DNA of 6,384 bases from Clostridia bacterium. GTDB taxonomy: Bacteria > Bacillota > Clostridia > Christensenellales > CAG-1252. The notes under the pieces are model-generated. The model did no database searches. It was not told the DNA's origin and saw nothing but the letters and a program-made list of their open reading frames with translations. Positions 1 to 5,847 of the stretch are shown in pieces (within the stretch, counting starts at the first letter, position 1; each line of letters opens with the position of its first letter). The translations under genes and the position numbers were made by a program. The stretch is taken from positions 1 to 6,384 of the forward strand of contig SACC01000078.1 in the NCBI GenBank assembly GCA_009928745.1, given 5' to 3'.

Positions 1-87
1 TGCTATTGCAGCGCTGACATTTTCCCGTACTGTACCTATGCCGTCACTGTATCTTGTATGTGTATGATAGTCGCCTAAGAATTCCAT
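1..87 (-). CDS. PHP-domain phosphoesterase, N-terminal 29 codons only (runs off left edge)
   Basis: Only the first 29 residues are in the window. They include G5-D-Y-H-T-H-T-R-Y-S-D-G16, the metal-binding motif I (HxHTxxSDG) of PHP-superfamily phosphoesterases; H8 and H10 would be metal ligands. The motif starts within ten residues of the N-terminus, which fits a stand-alone PHP enzyme (YcdX or histidinol-phosphatase-like, acting on phosphomonoesters) better than the PHP domain of a DNA polymerase; the exact substrate cannot be told. The ATG at 85-87 is supported by AGAGG at 93-97, five bases upstream. The gene has its own sigma-A-type promoter at 125-153, so it is probably transcribed separately from spoIIE, 221 bp upstream. 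The 3' part, including the remaining metal ligands, is outside the window. Confidence 0.85.
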   Translation of the reverse strand, partial: MEFLGDYHTHTRYSDGIGTVRENVSAAIA

Positions 88-124
88 AATAACCTCTAGT
101 AAAAGATTGTGTCCCTTAAATAGT

Positions 125-153
125 ATTATATCCCAAAAATACACATAAGTAAA
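125..153 (-). promoter_or_regulatory. Sigma-A-type promoter of the PHP gene
   Basis: On the minus strand TTTACT (148-153, 4 of 6 consensus bases) is followed after exactly 17 bases by a perfect TATAAT (125-130). Transcription would start near 117-119, giving a leader of about 30 nt that contains the AGAGG ribosome binding site. The rest of the 221-bp gap (154-308) is AT-rich. I see no convincing hairpin terminator for spoIIE in it, only a pair of AGTCGA repeats at 195-200 and 207-212. Confidence 0.7.
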
Positions 154-308
154 GTGTAAAATCTACTACAATACAAGTAACATCTTTTAATTCAAGTCGA
201 TTATGCAGTCGAAAATAAAAAAATATTATGAATTTACTTCCTATAAATGATTACGCATGTTAAAAATGTTTCTAGTAATTATATCAAAGCTTTCAACTCA
301 AAACTTCC

Positions 309-2570
309 TTAAATACGGTAAAACAATCTGCAACATATCACCGTTTTGTCATCGCTTTTTCCGATATATTCAGCATCCTCGACTATTAAATCGGCAAGTG
401 TCTGAGGATTGGTTGTCTTATTTTGTTCGCATATCCTTGCGACGCCTTCCGCGCCGATATTGTCAGTTACCCCGTCAGATATCATTGCAATCATATCGCC
501 TGAGTTAATATGCCTTCTCGTAACGCAGGGCTTAACGCTATCCAATATTCCTAACGGCAGCGCTCCTCCTCCGACAATCTCTATGCTTTCCTTGTTGCGC
601 ACAACAGATTCGGGCGCGCCCAGCTTGATAAAATCCGCATACCCCTTTCTAAGATTAAAAACGCACATATCGAGCGTCTGAAAATTCTCTTCGTTGCGTA
701 CTGATAATAGCTTATTGATGAGAGACAACACCACCGTGTCGTCTATTCCCGCCTTATAAAAACTTTCCACAAGACTCATTGCCGAATTGCTGCCCTCATT
801 AGCCGCCTTACCGCTGCCCATTCCGTCGCATATAGCAATCAGCACCTTGTCAGTGCCTATTCTGACGATGCTTTTTGTATCTCCGCTTTTATCGCTACCC
901 TCTTTTAGCGAGCCGCTTTCTCCGAAGATAATATCGTATTTGGGCGCGGATACATAAGATATGCTAACCATACCTGCGCTGTGTGTGCTGCGGCTGCTTT
1001 GTATCATTGGCGAGCCAATAACTTTTGACAAGAGCTTTCCGATTATTGCCTTGCCCTCATCCGCTTCCCTTACCACTATTATTGCGTTGACTATATCCCC
1101 GTCCGAAAAAACCACCGCCTCACTTGCCACCACATTTTTGTATGCAAGTTCGTCAATAATCCTAGCCTCCCTGTCCGAGTCAAAAGATACTATTTTTTTC
1201 ACATCTTTTGCAAGCTCTAATAGCATCCCTGCAATCCCCGACACCTGTTCGCTCATAATGAGCTTGGAATTATCTATTGTGTCGCTCATCTCCTTTTTCG
1301 CTCCGTACAACTCGGCAATCTCCTGACTTCCGTGTAAAAAGTCTTTAACTTTGTTACATCTTTCCGTCAAAAAAGCGGGCACGTCGACAATGGTCGCCTT
1401 GCCTTTATCTATTGCGCGGCTTACCATATCGTATATAACTGAAGAAGTTGCGCAGCCAAGCGTAGCCTCACATTGACTGATTCTTGAACATGTCGCGCAA
1501 TACTTTTTCGCAAGCTCGACCGCCAAGAAATTCTTGCTTTCCGCAAGCGGAGGCATACCCTTTACGTCTTTGACAAGGGTACCCTGCATTTCGAACAGTA
1601 CTGAGCTTATTCCAGTCAACTTTGTGTAAAGCTCAAGTCTGTTGCGGTTAACTATAGTACGGGTTGCATAGCCTCGGTCTGTGCCTGCAAGACTCAATAA
1701 TGTATTCTTCGCTTTGTCCGGCAAAAGCGCAAAAACCATAGCGCCCGAGGCAAGTAATATACTATTGATATAATTGTAGCCGTTGTATTTTGTAACCGCG
1801 GCAAATGCCACATCTAAGCAAAGCAGCGCCGCCGCCATAAAAAACGGATTGGTCTTGCGCAAAGAATACACTATTACGCCTCCGATTGCAGTGAAAGCGA
1901 TAAGCGCGACGTTGATATCGTATAGCGCGCCGCCTATTCCCATAAGCAAACACAGAATGAGTCCCTTTTCGGCGAACACATATCCCGCAAAAAGTATCGC
2001 AAAGCCTAAGAAGAAGTAATATGGATGAACATTGGATATTTCGATACAGTATAAGCCGAGCGACACTGCAAGGACGACTATGCCTCCGGCTAGACCTTCG
2101 TCAATCGTCAGCCTGTATCTCAACCCTCTCACCAATACCGCATAGCAAACAACGATTGAGGAAAGTGTAAATATCTGCGATATCATTATTCTTATCAAAC
2201 TGTTGACAATTATATCGTAACCGCTCCCGTAGACAAAGAATAATGGCAGCTGACTTATCAGAGAATAAATTAATATGTGCATTATTTTTACTCGTTTTTT
2301 AAACAAAAAATGTATATAGTATGCGCTTCCAAGTACCACAACGGGAGACGACGCAAGGATTAAAGACTGCCAGCTGAATTCGGCAAGCAGCATCGCGCAG
2401 ATATACAGCGGCGCGAGCAAAAGCAGATTTTGCCTGCAATATACAAGTCCCACAAAAAGACCTATATAAAAGGGTCGTATATCCCCCTTTATGGTAGCAA
2501 AACCCAAAAGTATGAAAAGTACAAAATATGACAGCAATCTGACCAGATCTTTGTTACGTATTTTATTCAT
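309..2570 (-). CDS. spoIIE: Stage II sporulation protein E (membrane-anchored PP2C-type serine phosphatase)
   Basis: SpoIIE sits at the asymmetric division septum and dephosphorylates the anti-anti-sigma factor SpoIIAA, releasing sigma-F in the forespore; it also interacts with FtsZ. The 753 residues (B. subtilis has 827) show the family layout. Residues about 10-285 are a series of hydrophobic membrane segments. Residues about 300-530 are a cytoplasmic regulatory and oligomerisation region with a cysteine cluster C358-x2-C361-x5-C367-x5-C373. Residues about 535-753 are the PP2C/SpoIIE phosphatase domain. Metal-site motifs are intact: CDGMGSG (D582-G583), SDG (D699) and DDKT (D740-D741). The ATG at 2570 is forced, because an in-frame TGA lies two codons upstream and no good start follows soon. 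However, no Shine-Dalgarno sequence precedes it. The lepB terminator separates it from the upstream gene, so it probably has its own Spo0A-dependent promoter in the 94-bp gap. Confidence 0.96.
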   Translation of the reverse strand: MNKIRNKDLVRLLSYFVLFILLGFATIKGDIRPFYIGLFVGLVYCRQNLLLLAPLYICAMLLAEFSWQSLILASSPVVVLGSAYYIHFLFKKRVKIMHILIYSLISQLPLFFVYGSGYDIIVNSLIRIMISQIFTLSSIVVCYAVLVRGLRYRLTIDEGLAGGIVVLAVSLGLYCIEISNVHPYYFFLGFAILFAGYVFAEKGLILCLLMGIGGALYDINVALIAFTAIGGVIVYSLRKTNPFFMAAALLCLDVAFAAVTKYNGYNYINSILLASGAMVFALLPDKAKNTLLSLAGTDRGYATRTIVNRNRLELYTKLTGISSVLFEMQGTLVKDVKGMPPLAESKNFLAVELAKKYCATCSRISQCEATLGCATSSVIYDMVSRAIDKGKATIVDVPAFLTERCNKVKDFLHGSQEIAELYGAKKEMSDTIDNSKLIMSEQVSGIAGMLLELAKDVKKIVSFDSDREARIIDELAYKNVVASEAVVFSDGDIVNAIIVVREADEGKAIIGKLLSKVIGSPMIQSSRSTHSAGMVSISYVSAPKYDIIFGESGSLKEGSDKSGDTKSIVRIGTDKVLIAICDGMGSGKAANEGSNSAMSLVESFYKAGIDDTVVLSLINKLLSVRNEENFQTLDMCVFNLRKGYADFIKLGAPESVVRNKESIEIVGGGALPLGILDSVKPCVTRRHINSGDMIAMISDGVTDNIGAEGVARICEQNKTTNPQTLADLIVEDAEYIGKSDDKTVICCRLFYRI

Positions 2571-2576
2571 ATATCA

Positions 2577-2601
2577 ATATTACTAAATTGCTTTTGTCGA
2601 A
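2577..2601 (-). promoter_or_regulatory. Candidate Spo0A-dependent spoIIE promoter (perfect 0A box plus -10)
   Basis: A perfect Spo0A-type box, TTCGACA on the coding strand (2595-2601; TGTCGAA on the other strand), lies between the lepB terminator and the spoIIE ATG. A -10-like TAATAT sits at 2577-2582, six bases before the ATG. There is no good -35 at normal spacing. B. subtilis spoIIE is also transcribed from a Spo0A-activated sigma-A promoter that lacks a normally spaced -35. A second, one-mismatch box (TGTCGAT on the plus strand) lies at 2635-2641, beside the terminator hairpin. The box is seen; its use is inferred from the family. Confidence 0.55.
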
Positions 2602-2606
2602 TTAAT

Positions 2607-2634
2607 AAAAAAAATGCTGTATGTTAAATACAGC
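2607..2634 (-). terminator. Rho-independent terminator after lepB
   Basis: On the minus strand the arms GCTGTAT (2628-2634) and ATACAGC (2616-2622) form a perfect 7-bp stem with a 5-base loop. An A and then eight uninterrupted T residues (2607-2614) follow. It lies about 30 bp after the lepB stop codon and before spoIIE. The stem has only three G-C pairs, so termination may be partial and some spoIIE transcription could come from read-through. Confidence 0.75.
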
Positions 2635-2664
2635 TGTCGATAATAAACATATATAAACTAATTA

Positions 2665-3360
2665 TTATACAAGGCTTGATATTGAGGGAACCTTCATTTT
2701 GCCATCACTGTTAATCAGTACAACCTTACCGTATATCCAACTGGATTTTATAGGTCCGTAATCCTCACTGTCGTAGCTGTTATTGCGATTATCTCCCATA
2801 ACATAGTATTCGTTCTCTCCCACCACAATAGGCTCTACTGTATCTTTGATACCGTAACCGCTGCCGATATCCTTCTCCATTACAAAATCATTAAGCGCTT
2901 CAGTCTCCGAGGAGCCTGCCGGCTTCCTAAAAACTTGTCCGTTAGTTATTGTAATAGTGTCACCGGGCATTCCAATAATCCTCTTGATAACGCAGGTAAA
3001 ATCCGTACCGCCGTTGTCGCTAGACACTGTTTGTCTGCCGATTATAGGCAGGCTATTGAGAAATTTTGTAATGCTGATATGCTGAGACGCCGGATTCTTA
3101 CTGTCGTCCACATCGTCTCCGTTGGGACGAAAAAAGATTATCATATCGTAATACTCAAGTTTATAGCCTGTTTTTAATATATAAACCTTATCTCCTTCCA
3201 CCTTAATCGTGGGCATCATAGACGCGCCTTCAATTTGGACAGGAGCAAAAACATACTGCTGTATTAAGCCGACAATTATAATAGCCAGTAAAATGCAAAC
3301 TGTGATTTGAACAATTACTGTAAGAACTCTTTGTCCGGACATCCCGTTAATGTTATTCAT
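2665..3360 (-). CDS. lepB: Signal peptidase I
   Basis: Membrane-bound Ser/Lys protease that removes signal peptides from proteins leaving through Sec or Tat. From the ATG at 3360 it has 231 residues: one N-terminal transmembrane helix (about 10-37), then an extracytoplasmic catalytic domain. Family boxes are clear: GASMMPT with nucleophile S47, VIKRIIGMPGD with general base K126, and GDNRNNSYDS near residues 189-198. After that last motif E replaces the usual R (DSE for DSR). About 40 extra residues lie between the MIIFFRP strand and the lysine box, so it is longer than B. subtilis SipS (184). In-frame stops bound the start to a GTG at 3378 (overlapping the upstream stop), this ATG or an ATG at 3342. 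None has a Shine-Dalgarno sequence; I prefer 3360. It follows the hydrolase-like gene by 8 bp, so is probably co-transcribed with it. Confidence 0.95.
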   Translation of the reverse strand: MNNINGMSGQRVLTVIVQITVCILLAIIIVGLIQQYVFAPVQIEGASMMPTIKVEGDKVYILKTGYKLEYYDMIIFFRPNGDDVDDSKNPASQHISITKFLNSLPIIGRQTVSSDNGGTDFTCVIKRIIGMPGDTITITNGQVFRKPAGSSETEALNDFVMEKDIGSGYGIKDTVEPIVVGENEYYVMGDNRNNSYDSEDYGPIKSSWIYGKVVLINSDGKMKVPSISSLV

Positions 3361-3367
3361 ATAAATA

Positions 3368-3373
3368 ATTATA
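3368..3373 (-). promoter_or_regulatory. Possible internal -10 element just upstream of lepB
   Basis: A perfect TATAAT overlaps the stop codon of the upstream gene and ends seven bases before the preferred lepB ATG at 3360. No good -35 lies 16-18 bases upstream (ATTATT at 17). If used, transcription would begin at or next to the ATG and the message would be leaderless, which fits the absence of a ribosome binding site. In AT-rich DNA a chance match is quite possible. Confidence 0.3.
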
Positions 3374-5012
3374 CCCACAGCATATTATTAAATAATACGC
3401 CTTCCGCATTGATAAACTCTATTTTCTTTATATTATTCCAGTCATCCATCGGTATTCTCTCATCGGTACGGAAATCGTCAACCTCAAAAGATAATTTATT
3501 CCATATTCCGCCGCCCTTCAACTGCCTTAACGCGCTGTATCTTGTATATTTGCCCTCAGCCTCCTGCGTCAAACATACCGTCACATCACGAGCTTGGATA
3601 CTGCAAGCCGATAGCTGCAATATGCCTTCATATTTAAGCTTTCGGCTTTCGCCTACCATATAGCTTGCCAGAATACCACGGGAAACAGATATTCCGGATA
3701 TTCCGATCTCGCTTTTTTTAATATCCAATATGTCTTTGGCAAGTATCACATCTTCAGTTTCGGCAAAAAAACAATTATCCATACTGGTATCATAAATAAG
3801 CTTTATCTTCGGTGTTCTCGCCCGTTTATATTGCTTGTCAAGCGTGATTAAGACAGGAGCGGAAGACACTAACACATCCCTGTATCTTATCTCGGCATAG
3901 GCATATACTCTTTGATCTTCCTCGCATAATTCAACATTCAAAGAATAGTCTGTCTCGGTCTTTATCATGGGTTGACCGTGCCAGTTACGATATTGCGCAT
4001 TCTCCTCATTGTAGGCGTAATACAATGTGACGGAAGATACTTTTTTCTCGCTTTCATCGGGAATAATATGAAAAACCAAATCACCCTTATCGCTATATGT
4101 AAGTCCGGGGACTTGTGGCAGCTGTCTTTTTGCGCTGTATATGCCGCCTATCCAGCGCATAACCGTATTGTTGGTCTCCTCGCTTATCTGATTGGAGAGC
4201 CTTGCGGATACCAAAGTGTTATATGTGTTGCCTTCAGGTAACAAATCGACAAGATCTTCCACACGGTCAAACTCTCCGCTTGCGCTATTGGTTGCGGTAA
4301 CAATCAGCATAGGACAACCAACGAATTTTGCATAAGCTGACGCAGATATCGCCGTATCCCATCTGTCCATATTGTCGTCAGCATCCTCTCTTAACGCCTT
4401 TTTCCAGCCTACAAAACTGCCAAAACTGCTGCCAAGCAAGGTAACCGCCCCAATAAGCCGCGTATCCATCGCGGAAAGATGCCACGCAATTTCGCTAGCT
4501 CTTCGCTCCGCAACGCAAACGGGCGCAGCTTTTGGATAATTCTCTAATATTACAGTAAGAAAACGGCGCACAATCCTTGCCCATAAAAACATTGGACAGC
4601 ATTCTGCGCTCGGCGAACAATTATTAAGCTGCTGTTTTGCCTTATCGTATTGACCGTATGCGTATTTTCCTTTGTATTTTGTGTATTCTCCGCCGTTCTT
4701 TTCCTCACCGGCAAGATCAACGGAAGCGCAAATATAACCTTCGCGGGCGTATGATAATAAAGCTTCCCTTGAAATACTTTCGTTAATATCAGGTATAAAA
4801 ATAACTGCTTTTCTTGAATTGTTAGCTGGTACAAAAATCTCGGCATATGCCCGAACAGCATCTTCTCCGCCGCCTATTGCCGTAAAATATAAAGATTTAC
4901 AGGTTATGTCCTCGTCTATTTTAACATAATCTTTAACGGCAGTCTCAAGCAAATCCCTAACTGGATTAAAATCCTGCCATAGCTGAATTGGAGTTAGAAA
5001 CTTTGTCTCCAT
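3369..5012 (-). CDS. Alpha/beta-hydrolase-like protein without a catalytic triad, with C-terminal beta domains
   Basis: 547 residues with no signal peptide or membrane segment, so probably cytoplasmic. Residues about 45-290 resemble the fold of acetylxylan-esterase or dienelactone-hydrolase-like enzymes: strand AVIFIPDI (69-76), YICASVDLAGE (93-103), and CPMLIVTATNS (233-243), which would precede the acid residue. At the expected nucleophile elbow (GxSxGG) the sequence reads A168-E-R-R-A-S173, with Arg170 in the Ser position. The only His between residues 60 and 300 is H178, not where a triad His falls. Catalysis by the usual mechanism is therefore unlikely. Residues about 300-395 look like an Ig-type beta domain, and 400-547 like a beta-sandwich carbohydrate-binding-type module ending in WNNIKKIEF...NNMLWV. 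The ATG at 5012 is preceded by GGAGGG. An upstream in-frame TTG (5054) lies inside the promoter spacer and cannot be the start. Function unknown; a structural, binding or regulatory role is inferred. Confidence 0.8.
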   Translation of the reverse strand: METKFLTPIQLWQDFNPVRDLLETAVKDYVKIDEDITCKSLYFTAIGGGEDAVRAYAEIFVPANNSRKAVIFIPDINESISREALLSYAREGYICASVDLAGEEKNGGEYTKYKGKYAYGQYDKAKQQLNNCSPSAECCPMFLWARIVRRFLTVILENYPKAAPVCVAERRASEIAWHLSAMDTRLIGAVTLLGSSFGSFVGWKKALREDADDNMDRWDTAISASAYAKFVGCPMLIVTATNSASGEFDRVEDLVDLLPEGNTYNTLVSARLSNQISEETNNTVMRWIGGIYSAKRQLPQVPGLTYSDKGDLVFHIIPDESEKKVSSVTLYYAYNEENAQYRNWHGQPMIKTETDYSLNVELCEEDQRVYAYAEIRYRDVLVSSAPVLITLDKQYKRARTPKIKLIYDTSMDNCFFAETEDVILAKDILDIKKSEIGISGISVSRGILASYMVGESRKLKYEGILQLSACSIQARDVTVCLTQEAEGKYTRYSALRQLKGGGIWNKLSFEVDDFRTDERIPMDDWNNIKKIEFINAEGVLFNNMLWV

Positions 5013-5015
5013 CGT

Positions 5016-5021
5016 CCCTCC
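5016..5021 (-). promoter_or_regulatory. Ribosome binding site that fixes the hydrolase-like start
   Basis: GGAGGG on the minus strand lies three bases before the ATG at 5012. The spacing is short but the match to the 16S rRNA tail is strong. It decides for the 547-residue form over a longer TTG-started frame. Confidence 0.8.
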
Positions 5022-5040
5022 GAAAGTCAATAGTACAACA

Positions 5041-5069
5041 ATTATACCACGCAAAAAAATATTTGTAAA
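5041..5069 (-). promoter_or_regulatory. Strong sigma-A promoter for the hydrolase-like gene and lepB
   Basis: On the minus strand TTTACA (5064-5069, 5 of 6) and a perfect TATAAT (5041-5046) are separated by exactly 17 bases. A TG one base before the -10 (TGGTATAAT) makes it an extended -10. Transcription would start near 5033-5035, giving a leader of about 20-25 nt that holds the GGAGGG site. This is the best promoter in the window and probably drives the hydrolase-like gene and lepB up to the terminator at 2607-2634. Confidence 0.88.
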
Positions 5070-5125
5070 GTGATATAAGCTAATGATGCATTGTCATCGG
5101 TGCAATGTGCAAAAATGCAACAACC

Positions 5126-5132
5126 TTCGACA
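5126..5132 (-). promoter_or_regulatory. Perfect Spo0A-type box upstream of the hydrolase-like operon
   Basis: TGTCGAA on the minus strand (TTCGACA on plus), 56 bases upstream of the -35 element at 5064-5069. It is one of only two perfect matches I find in the window, the other being before spoIIE; both are intergenic. The distance upstream would suit an auxiliary site better than a core activation site. The match is seen; binding is inferred. Confidence 0.4.
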
Positions 5133-5183
5133 TTTTTTGGCATTATTACTATAGAGAATTATATAAAATCATTGATATTAAGA

Positions 5184-5810
5184 TTAACTGTTAAGCGCTT
5201 TTATTACCTCTTCAGCTACTACTTTGATACCTAGGCTTCTAGCTCGTCTGGTTATTTCACGAAGAATATTGTCTTGTATTAAAGAGAACTGAACTCCCAT
5301 TTCCTGCATAAATTTTGTCAAAAACGATTTCTTCTTTTCCTCGGTTACGCCATCTACCAATAATCCGAAGGCGACTGCCTCGGCTGTTGTCCTTTCCTTT
5401 GTGCCCTCGGTAATAAATTCAAAGTCAAGTCCGTAACATATGCCGTTATTGATAATATAGTTACGATAATTAATATCATTAATAATATAACCCGGTAACG
5501 CTGCTATAAAAGCTTTCAAGAATTTTGCAAATTGGATAGCAAGCGACGGCATTTCGAAAATTGTGCCCTGCTTATAATGAGTGCTTAGCGAATCCCCCGG
5601 AATGTAATCCATAACGATTTCGTTATCAAGTCTGTGTATAGCTCGCGGCACATTAGCTTTGCCAGTCAAAGCGCGCAGCACTTTGAATTCGGACTCAAGA
5701 CTCCCGATGCTCGTATACCGTTTGATGATATATTTCTTGCCTAATCTTTCAGCAAGAAATACTTTGTTACGCTTGGTATCGAATTTTTTTATAATATTAT
5801 AACCTTCCAT
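5184..5810 (-). CDS. Small protein-kinase-fold protein (Bud32/RIO/APH-like), active-site residues intact
   Basis: 208 residues, about the size of a minimal Bud32- or RIO-like kinase, with no membrane segment. The kinase landmarks are present in order: K30 in YIIKRY (ATP-binding Lys), E41 (alpha-C Glu partner), hinge-like IVMDYIPGDSL (65-75), catalytic loop N111-D-I-N-Y-R-N117 with D112 and N117 at the canonical five-residue spacing, and GLDFE with D129 in the DFG position. There is no HRD and no glycine-rich loop, which points away from typical Hanks kinases and towards atypical or aminoglycoside-phosphotransferase-like kinases. The substrate, protein or small molecule, is unknown. It starts at an ATG with GGGAGG five bases upstream, 37 bp after the preceding gene, so the two probably form an operon. 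B. subtilis also has a Ser/Thr kinase gene (yabT) near spoIIE, but this protein is much smaller and not an evident orthologue. No terminator hairpin is clear after its stop. Confidence 0.82.
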   Translation of the reverse strand: MEGYNIIKKFDTKRNKVFLAERLGKKYIIKRYTSIGSLESEFKVLRALTGKANVPRAIHRLDNEIVMDYIPGDSLSTHYKQGTIFEMPSLAIQFAKFLKAFIAALPGYIINDINYRNYIINNGICYGLDFEFITEGTKERTTAEAVAFGLLVDGVTEEKKKSFLTKFMQEMGVQFSLIQDNILREITRRARSLGIKVVAEEVIKALNS

Positions 5811-5815
5811 AATGT

Positions 5816-5821
5816 CCTCCC
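5816..5821 (-). promoter_or_regulatory. Strong ribosome binding site of the kinase gene
   Basis: GGGAGG on the minus strand, five bases before the ATG at 5810. With the sites at 93-97 and 5016-5021 it shows that this organism uses normal Shine-Dalgarno initiation, which makes its absence at spoIIE and lepB stand out. Confidence 0.85.
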
Positions 5822-5847
5822 TTAGAGGTTATCTTACAATACCTTAG

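Noticed and set aside
278..283. TATAAT downstream of spoIIE as a second promoter for the PHP gene
   Set aside because: No acceptable -35 lies 16-18 bases upstream, and a better promoter exists at 125-153.
284..297. Near-palindrome around CAAAGCTTTC after spoIIE as a terminator
   Set aside because: It has no loop and no following T-run on the minus strand, so it does not look like an intrinsic terminator.
257..508. Plus-strand open frame overlapping the spoIIE 3' end
   Set aside because: It is antisense to the well-conserved SpoIIE phosphatase domain, its translation has no recognisable features, and it lacks a ribosome binding site; other plus-strand frames (for example 409-681, 961-1326, 3307-3663) are the same kind of shadow.
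1762..1953. Minus-strand open frame in a second frame inside spoIIE
   Set aside because: It lies wholly within the spoIIE membrane region, where SpoIIE reads as continuous hydrophobic segments, and its translation is Arg-rich noise.
3361..3378. GTG at 3378 as the lepB start
   Set aside because: It remains possible, but it has no ribosome binding site and adds only six residues not needed by the family. The ATG at 3360 is a better start codon.
5013..5054. A 14-residue N-terminal extension of the hydrolase-like protein from a TTG at 5054
   Set aside because: The TTG lies within the -10/-35 spacer of a near-perfect promoter, so it is not in the transcript, and the ATG at 5012 has a strong ribosome binding site.
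5085..5122. Hairpin terminator for the kinase operon in the TGCA-rich stretch
   Set aside because: Stems are only 4-5 bp with mismatches and no T-tract follows on the minus strand.
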